Part shown: positions 21,146 through 27,053 of the stretch, piece after piece | Numbering within the stretch: the stretch's first letter is position 1 | Layout: the number at the start of each line of letters is the position of its first letter | Source of the DNA: a virus | DNA: 28,786 bases | Strand: one strand, 5' to 3' | IMG/VR virus record: IMGVR_UViG_3300020578_000332 | Span: 1-28,786 of that record | Made by a program: the position numbers and the translations under genes | The notes under the pieces: model-generated | Database searches by the model: none | What the model was told of the DNA's origin: nothing | Seen by the model: the letters and a program-made list of their open reading frames with translations, nothing else

Positions 21146-21537
21146 AGCCCCTCAGTAAGTATTTCCACAGAAAATCTTTTTTCATATCCTACCTGTTTAT
21201 GTACTTGTAATCCACTAACAGGGTCTGATACATAATCATATTTTGGAATTTTACTATCCATCAAATGTTTGATTTCCATTTTTGTTAGTTCGTAAGTTCT
21301 CCCCGATAAAAGCTTTTGTCTAATTTCAGGTTGGTTTGGATATAGTTTTAACGTGTATTGGATTGATCCTGTCATAGGTGCTTGAAGATCAATAAAACGG
21401 CAACGGAATTTTTTCATATCCTCTTGCATACGCTTATTTAGCTCTTCTTTTCTTTTCTTAACGTCATCAGGAAGAGGGTTAGCGTTTGATTTAACGATGA
21501 TTTCGGGTTCTTTGTGTACGATTGCCGAAACTGTCAT
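21142..21537 (-). CDS. Hypothetical head-region protein
   Basis: The product is 131 residues: an N-terminal charged helix (PDDVKKRKEELNKRMQEDMK) followed by FRCRFIDLQAPMTGSIQYTL and YELTKMEIKHLMDSKIPKYD. No family is recognised. I choose the ATG at 21537, which has a perfect AAAGGAG eight bases upstream, rather than an in-frame GTG at 21576 that lies in a G/C hairpin. It sits between the decoration-like protein and the adaptor, so it is probably a head-completion component. Confidence 0.65.
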   Translation of the reverse strand: MTVSAIVHKEPEIIVKSNANPLPDDVKKRKEELNKRMQEDMKKFRCRFIDLQAPMTGSIQYTLKLYPNQPEIRQKLLSGRTYELTKMEIKHLMDSKIPKYDYVSDPVSGLQVHKQVGYEKRFSVEILTEGL

Positions 21538-21560
21538 ATTGTCTCCTTTATAAGTTGAAA

Positions 21561-21580
21561 GGGGGTAGTTTCCCACCCCC
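21561..21580 (-). repeat. Intergenic G/C hairpin in the head genes
   Basis: GGGGGT/ACCCCC (21561-21566 with 21575-21580, 8-base loop) lies in the 50-base gap after the gene ending at 21588. On the minus strand only TTTC follows, so it may attenuate or protect the capsid message rather than end it. It recalls the G/C stems of the early leader cassette. Confidence 0.6.
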
Positions 21581-21587
21581 TAGTTTG

Positions 21588-22460
21588 TTAATATGTTGCA
21601 TAGTAATAAATTACGTTGCCTGCTGCACCAATCACAGCTGAACCCAAGAGTAAACCTCTAACGCCATCATTAACTGATGCGCCAGGTGTTACGTTTCCTT
21701 GTGCTAGTGTTGTTCGTGATCCTGCTGGCTCTACCATAGCAAAACTAAACGGTACAGACCCAGAAGTTGGGAATGCAAACGCTGTCGCTGCGGATGAGTT
21801 AATATCAACCACAAATTGGTCAACTGCTGGCACGGATGATATTCTACCGCTCAAACCATTCAATTGAACAGTTCCAAAGGCTGCTGGTACTTGAAGTGAT
21901 ACTTCTTGCCCAACTGAATATCCGTGATCAACTGATGTTGTAATCGTTGTAGATGCACCAAGTCCAATCGCTTTAATAAACTTTTGTCTAGGTTCGAACA
22001 ATTGCGGTACTTGCAATTTTCTTGCTTTTACTGCTGTTGCTGGTGCTGCAAAAGACCCTGCACTCAAGCCAATTTCAAAAGTATTAGCTGCAGCAGCAGA
22101 GACTTTAAAAAACATTCCTGCAATTTGTCTCATATCAGTTGTGCCATAGATTTTCACTATATCACCATTTTGAAAACCGTGACCAACTATAGATACAACT
22201 GCTGGGTTCGCATTTGTGATTGCAGTTCCTGTTTTTTCAGGCCCTAAAACATTTTCAGCAGACGTAAATGCTGTTACACCATTAGATGCAACTGCTGCTC
22301 CATTACTAATATTTGTAGCGGTTCCAGCTGCATAGCCTTCGTACCATTCAAATTGTCCTGCTGCACTTGAATTTGTTAGTTTTAAATACTTAGCTCCCGA
22401 AACAATATCCAAAAGTTTGGATACTCCATTAGAGGTAAAGCTGCCATATACTTCCGACAT
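21588..22460 (-). CDS. Capsid-associated protein with two FCCH-like modules
   Basis: The product is 290 residues. After an N-terminal strand region (GAKYLKLTNSSAAGQFEWYE) there are two modules, about 80-148 (PAVVSIVGHGFQNGDIVKIY, NTFEIGL) and 165-238 (TTITTSVDHGYSVGQEVSLQ, DQFVVDIN). Both have the HGF/HGY-x-x-GD/GQ pattern seen in phage proteins hit by the E1-FCCH family. The C-terminus is hydrophobic (GLLLGSAVIGAAGNVIYYY). Lying directly behind the capsid gene, it is a candidate decoration or head-vertex protein. AAGGAGAT precedes the ATG. Confidence 0.6.
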   Translation of the reverse strand: MSEVYGSFTSNGVSKLLDIVSGAKYLKLTNSSAAGQFEWYEGYAAGTATNISNGAAVASNGVTAFTSAENVLGPEKTGTAITNANPAVVSIVGHGFQNGDIVKIYGTTDMRQIAGMFFKVSAAAANTFEIGLSAGSFAAPATAVKARKLQVPQLFEPRQKFIKAIGLGASTTITTSVDHGYSVGQEVSLQVPAAFGTVQLNGLSGRISSVPAVDQFVVDINSSAATAFAFPTSGSVPFSFAMVEPAGSRTTLAQGNVTPGASVNDGVRGLLLGSAVIGAAGNVIYYYATY

Positions 22461-22471
22461 ATTTTATCTCC

Positions 22472-23419
22472 TTATGAAAGCGTTGAGTTAAGTAGGAATA
22501 CCCAAGCATCGTTGGTGATAACACCAGCATAGGCCATCTTGTATCCAACAGTTGCATTGAGTGCAAGTGGTGAAGAGAAGATTGGTGGTCTATAGATGAA
22601 CGAAGAGCTATAACGATCTTGTTCAACGATACAGTAGGACTCTCTACCGATTACGATTAATGGATACACATCCGCACCGTTTGCAGAGGCGTTTGGCAAC
22701 TTGGCTCCAATTGAGGAGAGCAAGAAGCGAACATTTGCAACTGCGCCATACTCAGATGGCATTGTGGATTGCATGGATGGGTAGCTAAATTTGTAGGTAA
22801 ACTGGGGAATGTTTTCGAATTGACCTTGCAATTGAGTCGAACCCATAGCTAGGTACGCATCTCTTGTTGGACTTGTTCCAAAACGATTTTCACCAATGAT
22901 ACCATCCATAAACTCATACGCATTGTTTGAACGAAGACCTTTAATGACTTCGATTATATCTGAGTATGTGAGTTCAGTTGGGTTATCACCGTTTGTACCA
23001 CCAGTACAGTTTACCTGTGACATGGTAGATAGAAGACGATCTCTTGTAAGTTCATCCTCTGTTTGTCTCAATGACACTCCAAGCCTTTCCGCAGCTGCGT
23101 TAAGGACAGGATCTTGTCTTTGTAGTGTTACCTGCTCATTTAATTCTACGTAAGTACCATAGAATCCAACAACCGCATCAATGTTAATAGCGGTTAATTG
23201 TTGAGCTGGGGGAGTTTGTCCCGAATTACCGATTGGCACAAGTGCTGCTGCCAATGGATTATACCTGGTCATCCTCAGAGTTGTTCCACCATTTGCCGGC
23301 ATGGTTCTATAATCCGCGCCGATTGTATGGATGAAATAAGGCACAGGAGTACTGAGCAATTTCATCGAAAATGATAGAAGAACCTGTGGAGGCAAAGTAG
23401 ATGTTGTTGTAATAGACAT
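22472..23419 (-). CDS. Major capsid protein, N4-gp56 family
   Basis: The product is 315 residues. The region 74-135 has the hallmark of the N4-gp56-type capsid proteins: INIDAVVGFYGTYVELNEQV, then RQDPVLNAAAERLGVSL, then EDELTRDRLLSTMSQVN. These proteins have the HK97 fold and build the head shell. Earlier residues include PYFIHTIGADYRTMPANGGT. The C-terminal part (YPLIVIGRESYCIVEQD) ends with hydrophobic strands. AAAGGTTAGAT precedes the ATG, and the scaffold-like gene lies 16 bases upstream, the usual order. Confidence 0.85.
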   Translation of the reverse strand: MSITTTSTLPPQVLLSFSMKLLSTPVPYFIHTIGADYRTMPANGGTTLRMTRYNPLAAALVPIGNSGQTPPAQQLTAINIDAVVGFYGTYVELNEQVTLQRQDPVLNAAAERLGVSLRQTEDELTRDRLLSTMSQVNCTGGTNGDNPTELTYSDIIEVIKGLRSNNAYEFMDGIIGENRFGTSPTRDAYLAMGSTQLQGQFENIPQFTYKFSYPSMQSTMPSEYGAVANVRFLLSSIGAKLPNASANGADVYPLIVIGRESYCIVEQDRYSSSFIYRPPIFSSPLALNATVGYKMAYAGVITNDAWVFLLNSTLS

Positions 23420-23435
23420 ATCTAACCTTTATTGG

Positions 23436-24119
23436 TTAGCGACGTCCTTGAGATGCTCGCATTTCCTCATACAATTTCTGACGCATTTCTGCCGTCATTC
23501 TTCCCGAGGCAAACTCTTCTGCGTGGTCAAGTCCACTTTCTTTTAAAGAGGAGGTTGTTCTCGGTTTCTGTAGGTTTTGCCGTATGGTTTGTTTATCCAC
23601 TTGTTCAGGATGTGCCCTATCCATCATGCGGATATACCTATACGCTGCAACTCCTTTCGCATAAGGATCGCTAGTAGCTCTTAAGACTTTCGCTAGTTCT
23701 GGTTCATCTTTTATGAGTTTTCTAACGTTATCCTCGCTTACCACGTCGTCAAAATCAGTAAACTTTGATCTAAGCCTTTCCTCTGCTGTCTCTGCTTCAA
23801 ACTTCACCCTCTCTTGTTGGTAGAGTTCTTTAGCCATTTTTTTTGCGAGAAACTTTACGTCTTTCGCTGTGACGATATCATCGTCTGCTAAAGCAACATC
23901 CTCTTCTTCTGGCTGAGGCTGACGGCTGACGGCTGGGGGCTGTCTTTTTTCGAAATCTTCTAATCTCTGCTCGTAGTATTCGAGTTTTTTACGCATTTCT
24001 CTCCAGTTCCGATCCTGTTTAGATTCTTGAACTTGAGCCTCTTGCGTAGGCTCTTGAACTTCTTGAGGCTGATGTGATACCTCTTGCTCTAACACATCAA
24101 TTGGTTGTTCGTCATTCAT
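23436..24119 (-). CDS. Scaffolding-like protein
   Basis: The product is 227 residues and very charged. The N-terminus is acidic and Gln-rich (HQPQEVQEPTQEAQVQESKQ), followed by a helix (REMRKKLEYYEQRLEDFEKR), a Pro/Gln segment encoded by a GGCTG repeat, an acidic stretch (EEEDVALADDD) and long helices, ending basic (EEMRASQGRR). Scaffolds typically have this helical, charged make-up and lie just before the major capsid gene, as here. It is the first gene behind a TTGACA-type promoter. AAGGAAAG precedes the ATG. Confidence 0.75.
   Translation of the reverse strand: MNDEQPIDVLEQEVSHQPQEVQEPTQEAQVQESKQDRNWREMRKKLEYYEQRLEDFEKRQPPAVSRQPQPEEEDVALADDDIVTAKDVKFLAKKMAKELYQQERVKFEAETAEERLRSKFTDFDDVVSEDNVRKLIKDEPELAKVLRATSDPYAKGVAAYRYIRMMDRAHPEQVDKQTIRQNLQKPRTTSSLKESGLDHAEEFASGRMTAEMRQKLYEEMRASQGRR
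23911..23950 (+). repeat. GGCTG repeat, site 5
   Basis: GGCTGAG GCTGAC GGCTGAC, then GGCTGGG GGCTGTC, then TTTTTT: near-perfect heptamers inside the minus-strand scaffold-like gene, encoding RQPPAVSRQPQPEE. The last unit and T run equal those of site 2. Confidence 0.75.
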
Positions 24120-24157
24120 GAGCTTTCCTTGGCGAATGGATTTTACTGCCTATAAGT

Positions 24158-24216
24158 CTAGGATGCGCCTAGCCGATAGTACTCTCAAGATAGTTTTTCA
24201 ATTCTGTTTATGTCAA
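24158..24216 (-). promoter_or_regulatory. Promoter of the capsid/tail unit with leader hairpin
   Basis: On the minus strand a perfect TTGACA (24216-24211) is followed after 18 bases by TATCTT (24192-24187, four of six). Transcription would start near 24180, and the leader contains CTAGG/CCTAG (24158-24162 with 24168-24172). This is the best promoter match in the window and lies directly before the scaffold-like gene. Confidence 0.6.
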
Positions 24217-24221
24217 TTTTT

Positions 24222-24232
24222 TGTTATATAAA
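24222..24232 (+). promoter_or_regulatory. Extended -10 candidate for the reversed gene
   Basis: TGTTATATAAA followed by GATTTA lies 20 bases before the ATG at 24253. It resembles the extended -10 at 656 (TGTTATAAAGATTA) and is back to back with the capsid promoter on the other strand. Confidence 0.4.
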
Positions 24233-24252
24233 GATTTAGTTTAAAGGAAATC

Positions 24253-24792
24253 ATGAAAGAAATAGATCTTGTAAAAGGTAGAAAAAACACGAAAGAAATC
24301 AATATCTCTGAACTATCAGCAAATGCTTATTCGACTCAAGAACGGTTGCAAGTACAAGAAATAGTAGATGAGAAAAAAAAGAATCATCAAAAGATGATGG
24401 ATAAGATTATTGCTGAACATCGAAACTATGACCCCCAAGGTTATTACATCGTGGTGATAAGCAAAAACGACTACACCAATACTAACGTTATCAAAACTCG
24501 GTATTTTGTGAGGTCAACAAAGCCTGAGCCAGATTGGAGCCAAGATCTTTACTACTATGATAACCAAAAAGAATGTTTGTATTTTATCTATAGCTTACCA
24601 AAACAAGAGGATACGGTTTATTTCAAAAAGAACTGGGATCTTTTTAAGCCCGATTGGATACAGCCCATGATGGATATGATAGATGCAATGTTTAACGGTA
24701 CTTTGATTAATTGGGATGCTCCAGGAAAAAAAACAGAAAACTTGACGCAACCAAAAAGAGATGCTACATCTAAGGTAAAATTAATTGTTTAA
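24253..24792 (+). CDS. Reversed head-cluster protein of unknown function
   Basis: The product is 179 residues. After a helical start (EKKKNHQKMMDKIIAEH) comes PQGYYIVVISKNDYTNTNVI, then TRYFVRSTKPEPDWSQDLYY, YFIYSLPKQEDTVYFKKN and a C-terminal part MIDAMFNGTLINW. I recall proteins with the same YxVxxxKK / RxxxPxP / FxxGxL plan among portal-scaffold genes of other phages, but cannot name a function. Here it points against all its neighbours, has AAAGGAAAT before the ATG, its own extended -10 and a strong terminator. The alternative is a moron-type insertion. Confidence 0.7.
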   Translation: MKEIDLVKGRKNTKEINISELSANAYSTQERLQVQEIVDEKKKNHQKMMDKIIAEHRNYDPQGYYIVVISKNDYTNTNVIKTRYFVRSTKPEPDWSQDLYYYDNQKECLYFIYSLPKQEDTVYFKKNWDLFKPDWIQPMMDMIDAMFNGTLINWDAPGKKTENLTQPKRDATSKVKLIV

Positions 24793-24917
24793 AAATGTTC
24801 AGTTTAGGAGTTTACCTAAAGCATAAACAGCAAATAGGCCCAAGCAGTACATTTCTTTTTTTTCTTCTAATAAATTACATTATATTTTATCTTCAATTTA
24901 TCATTCGGAAAAATGGT

Positions 24918-24938
24918 AAAAAATCTAAGTTCTAGATT
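24918..24938 (-). terminator. Terminator of the portal unit (minus strand)
   Basis: On the minus strand AATCTA/TAGATT (24938-24933 with 24927-24922, loop GAACT) is followed directly by T residues (24921-24918). The stem is AT-rich and so modest. It would stop leftward transcripts from the portal unit before the reversed gene. Confidence 0.5.
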
Positions 24939-24940
24939 GA

Positions 24941-24970
24941 GGAAGGTGTAAAATACCTTCCTTTTTTTTT
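24941..24970 (+). terminator. Strong terminator of the reversed gene
   Basis: GGAAGGT/ACCTTCC (24941-24947 with 24955-24961, loop of 7) is followed by nine T. It ends the plus-strand gene at 24792. A further hairpin, TTTAGG/CCTAAA (24803-24808 with 24815-24820), lies in the same 3' region. Confidence 0.85.
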
Positions 24971-24983
24971 ATTTAAATCCTAT

Positions 24984-25018
24984 ATTCATATTACCCGTAT
25001 TGTGGGTATTGAATGAAT
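24984..25018. repeat. Interrupted inverted repeat between two terminators
   Basis: ATTCAT (24984-24989) pairs with ATGAAT (25013-25018) and TACCC (24992-24996) with GGGTA (25004-25008). The element fills the space between two plus-strand terminators and belongs to no gene. Confidence 0.45.
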
Positions 25019-25020
25019 GT

Positions 25021-25047
25021 GAGGGAGGTTACGTGGCCTCCCTTTTT
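25021..25047 (+). terminator. Second plus-strand terminator
   Basis: GGGAGG/CCTCCC (25023-25028 with 25037-25042, 8-base loop) is followed by five T. It lies directly before the convergent gene ending at 25050 and would catch read-through from the reversed gene. Confidence 0.75.
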
Positions 25048-25049
25048 AT

Positions 25050-25313
25050 TTAACAACGCCACTTCTTACGAGCTAGCCTTAGACGTGATTTTGGGTTTGC
25101 TGCTGCTTCTGGAAACATCTTCATTTGTCCTGCTGATCTTGCGCAATACGACTTCCTACGAGCCGATCTTTTTGGTCCTGGGTCTTTTTCCGTTACAGCC
25201 ATACTAAGCTTAGAGCCTGGATTTTCTCGACGGTAGGAAGCAATTCCTTTGGGATTGAGACCCCCTGATTTAGATTTTCCCTCTTTACGTTGCCAAGCTG
25301 GTGTCTTTGCCAT
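25050..25313 (-). CDS. Small basic conserved-type phage protein (DUF6321-like)
   Basis: The product is 87 residues, strongly basic: PAWQRKEGKSKSGGLNPKGI, ASYRRENPGSKL, then RRKSYCARSAGQMK and a final RLARKKWRC. This WxRKEGKxxxGGLNxKG...FCAR...WxC pattern is widespread in phages; I recall the label DUF6321 but cannot check it. Three Cys and many Lys/Arg suggest nucleic-acid contact or zinc, which is inference. It is the last gene of the portal unit; the terminators at 24918-25047 follow. Confidence 0.7.
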   Translation of the reverse strand: MAKTPAWQRKEGKSKSGGLNPKGIASYRRENPGSKLSMAVTEKDPGPKRSARRKSYCARSAGQMKMFPEAAANPKSRLRLARKKWRC

Positions 25314-25331
25314 GGTGTTTCTCCAAAAGGT

Positions 25332-25598
25332 TTAGCGTGATGGTTTAGTGCGAGAAGATGCATACGTTTTCACATTTGTAGGCTTACCACGTACACCTTG
25401 TTTAACCGCTCTTTTGCGTTGAACTGCTGATTTAATTTCTGAAGGGGTCATTTGCTGAGCCTTAGATTGAGGAACGCACTTGGGATAACCCTTAGACTCA
25501 AGTTTTGCTTTTGAACGACCACAAGGCTCGTAAGACCCATCCTTGCGCTTTGCACCAATATTGACCCATTTTTCAGAAAACCATTTTTTAAGACTCAT
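25332..25598 (-). CDS. Small basic conserved-type phage protein (DUF5872-like)
   Basis: The product is 88 residues: MSLKKWFSEKWVNIGAKRKD, YEPCGRSKAKLESKGYPKCV, then a basic end (RGKPTNVKTYASS). The SLKKWFxEKWVDIGA...PCGR...YPKCVP pattern is typical of a small phage family I recall as DUF5872. The start at 25598 fits the family; GTG codons just upstream would add three residues. It overlaps the preceding gene by 11 bases. Function unknown; it is one of five small basic proteins in a row. Confidence 0.7.
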   Translation of the reverse strand: MSLKKWFSEKWVNIGAKRKDGSYEPCGRSKAKLESKGYPKCVPQSKAQQMTPSEIKSAVQRKRAVKQGVRGKPTNVKTYASSRTKPSR

Positions 25599-25737
25599 AA
25601 CCACCACCCCTAGCTTTATATGTTTTTACAAGCCAAGCGTTAGCGTAAGCCGACGGATATACCTTAAATTTCTTTTTAGCTTCACTTTTAACTTTTGCAT
25701 ACAAAGAGGGGTTTGTTGGTTTTGGACTATTTGCCAC
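25588..25737 (-). CDS. Very small basic phage protein, GTG start
   Basis: This 49-residue frame begins at GTG 25737 with AGGAG eight bases upstream, inside the end of the preceding gene, and overlaps the next gene by 11 bases. It reads MANSPKPTNPSLYAKVKSEA and then KKKFKVYPSAYANAWLVKTY, KARGGGYES. The LYxxVKxEAKxKFxVYPSAYANAWxVxxYKxRGG pattern is common to small phage proteins in my recollection, function unknown. Length and overlaps make it easy to overlook. Confidence 0.7.
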   Translation of the reverse strand: MANSPKPTNPSLYAKVKSEAKKKFKVYPSAYANAWLVKTYKARGGGYES

Positions 25738-25912
25738 GTTGGAAGCTCCTGAGGGTTAGAGCTAGGTTTGCTCTTTTACCAATCTTACCGCCTTTAGTTG
25801 CGGCTGATTTAAGTTTAGCAACAGGTATTTTTTTCTCCATTGGTACTTTTAAGGCTTTATGGAGTTTACCTTTTGACTTAGGATTAAGTGCTTTTTGAAT
25901 AAATTTTTCCAT
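25727..25912 (-). CDS. Small basic phage protein
   Basis: The product is 61 residues: MEKFIQKALNPKSKGKLHKA, then LKVPMEKKIPVAKLKSAATK and KRANLALTLRSF. A set of small phage proteins shares the KGxLHxxLGVPxxKKIPxxKL plan. I use the ATG at 25912; the frame extends to 25948 but an AAGAAAAAAT sequence precedes only the inner ATG. It overlaps the next gene by 11 bases. Confidence 0.65.
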   Translation of the reverse strand: MEKFIQKALNPKSKGKLHKALKVPMEKKIPVAKLKSAATKGGKIGKRANLALTLRSFQRGK

Positions 25913-25913
25913 A

Positions 25914-26207
25914 TTATTTTTTCTTCTTTGCCATGATTTTGATACCAAGAAGCATTTTTTCGCCTTTCATATGTTTTTTCAATTTGTCTGGAGAATATTT
26001 TGCGTATTCTTTGGCGTGTTCTTTACTCACTCCAGGAAGTTTTTTATTGCTCTTATCCATCGTCGATACACTAGAGAAAGCTTTTTTAGAAGACTTTTTT
26101 TCCATTCCTTCAGACTCATGCGCTCTCGCTTTTAATGATTGTTTCTTTTTGCCTTTGTGACGCATACCCAAAGACTCTTTGAGACGGTCCATAAACCCTT
26201 CTTTCAT
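25914..26207 (-). CDS. Small basic phage protein
   Basis: The product is 97 residues and very Lys-rich: MKEGFMDRLKESLGMRHKGK, KKQSLKARAHESEGMEKKSS, ending in five basic residues (MAKKKK). Phage proteins with the plan FMxRLxESLGxR...SLxxRxxESxGMEK occur next to head genes. AGGAT precedes the ATG. Function unknown; DNA binding is plausible from charge alone. Confidence 0.65.
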   Translation of the reverse strand: MKEGFMDRLKESLGMRHKGKKKQSLKARAHESEGMEKKSSKKAFSSVSTMDKSNKKLPGVSKEHAKEYAKYSPDKLKKHMKGEKMLLGIKIMAKKKK

Positions 26208-26208
26208 A

Positions 26209-26463
26209 CTAACGATCCTGTATTCTTCGCCATTTAACTACTGGAGGCTGGGTTTTAATTCTGTACCCTTCCCAAATCTTACCGTTAAACCAAGCTTTAA
26301 ATTTTAATTTATCGGTTGTAGATATTTCTACCAGATCAAAAAGTATCGGACAATACATGGAAAAAGAAATCCATCCTTCACCATCTTTTTCTACCTTGCC
26401 ATAGAGAACCTTTATATTATCTACAACAAGTATAGGTTTATTTTTTTGGGGAAAAACAATCAT
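26209..26463 (-). CDS. Hypothetical beta-rich protein
   Basis: The product is 84 residues and beta-rich (KPILVVDNIKVLYGKVEKDG, GWISFSMYCPILFDLVEIS, FKAWFNGKIWEGYRI). No family is recognised. GAGGGT lies close before the ATG, partly within a hairpin (26469-26484), so initiation may depend on RNA folding. Only one base separates its stop codon from the next gene. Confidence 0.6.
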   Translation of the reverse strand: MIVFPQKNKPILVVDNIKVLYGKVEKDGEGWISFSMYCPILFDLVEISTTDKLKFKAWFNGKIWEGYRIKTQPPVVKWRRIQDR

Positions 26464-26468
26464 AAACC

Positions 26469-26484
26469 CTCAAGCTTGCTTAAG
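26469..26484 (-). repeat. Hairpin overlapping a ribosome site
   Basis: On the minus strand CTTAAG/CTTGAG (one G-T pair, loop CAAG) ends inside the GAGGGT ribosome site of the gene starting at 26463. It could mask initiation; the stem is short. Confidence 0.4.
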
Positions 26485-26512
26485 ACAAAATATTAAATTA
26501 TTTAGTTTATAT

Positions 26513-26671
26513 CTACTTACGACCTAAAGTAATATTTTTTGATAATCGAACTTCGGAATTTTTAAATACCCAAATTTCTGAATTATCTAAAAAGACGACC
26601 CAATAAAGATCCCCTTCTTCTCCTGAGTCTATGAGAAAGTTTGCGTAACCGTGACCCTTAGGAGTCACCAT
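26513..26671 (-). CDS. Small conserved-type phage protein
   Basis: The product is 52 residues: MVTPKGHGYANFLIDSGEEG, then DLYWVVFLDNSEIWVFKNSE and NITLGRK. A GxGY...DYGxExxxxWVxxLDxxEIWxxxNxxVRxxxNxTLGR plan is common in small phage proteins near portal genes, in my recollection. The ATG at 26671 fits; it overlaps the end of the preceding gene by 14 bases and has no clear ribosome site, so coupling is likely. The frame extends further upstream to 26716. Confidence 0.6.
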   Translation of the reverse strand: MVTPKGHGYANFLIDSGEEGDLYWVVFLDNSEIWVFKNSEVRLSKNITLGRK

Positions 26672-27053
26672 CGATATGATTGGGTTGAGTTGTAATATAA
26701 TCTTGTGCCTTTGCAAAGATAGCGTCTATTTTTGATAGACCATCATTTACTGTCAGCGTCCCTTTTTTCTTTTCCATTTCCCATTCTTTTAAATCATCAT
26801 CGTAAAGGGGTGCTGTTTCTTTATAAACCGATGTGTTGATTTCACTATCTAGAGCTTTCTTTTCACGACGTATACCAATTTGTAATCGTGCGTAATTGTA
26901 AGCCTCTAGTAGTTCAGGATTTTTGCTGAGAAGCTGCGTAAATTTGTTTTGAGATAGTTTATTGAGAGCTATGAATTCACGAATAATTAACATCGAAGGA
27001 TTTTCTGCAAAAAGGTATAGATCCTCTGTAAGTTGTTTAATATCAATGTTCAT
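26658..27053 (-). CDS. Possible small terminase-like protein
   Basis: The product is 131 residues, helical. SMLIIREFIALNKLSQNKFT, then QLLSKNPELLEAYNYARLQI and GIRREKKALDSE follow the plan of DNA-packaging or small-terminase-type proteins with an N-terminal helix-turn-helix and a later charged helix (DDDLKEWEMEKKKG). The packaging unit around it (portal, RusA) supports that, but the match is from memory and weak. The start lies inside the end of the RusA gene and lacks a clear ribosome site. Confidence 0.45.
   Translation of the reverse strand: MNIDIKQLTEDLYLFAENPSMLIIREFIALNKLSQNKFTQLLSKNPELLEAYNYARLQIGIRREKKALDSEINTSVYKETAPLYDDDLKEWEMEKKKGTLTVNDGLSKIDAIFAKAQDYITTQPNHIDGDS

Noticed and set aside
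22472-23419. P22 coat-type capsid
   Set aside because: The DPVLN / ELTRD pattern fits the N4-gp56-type family better, despite the P22-like portal.
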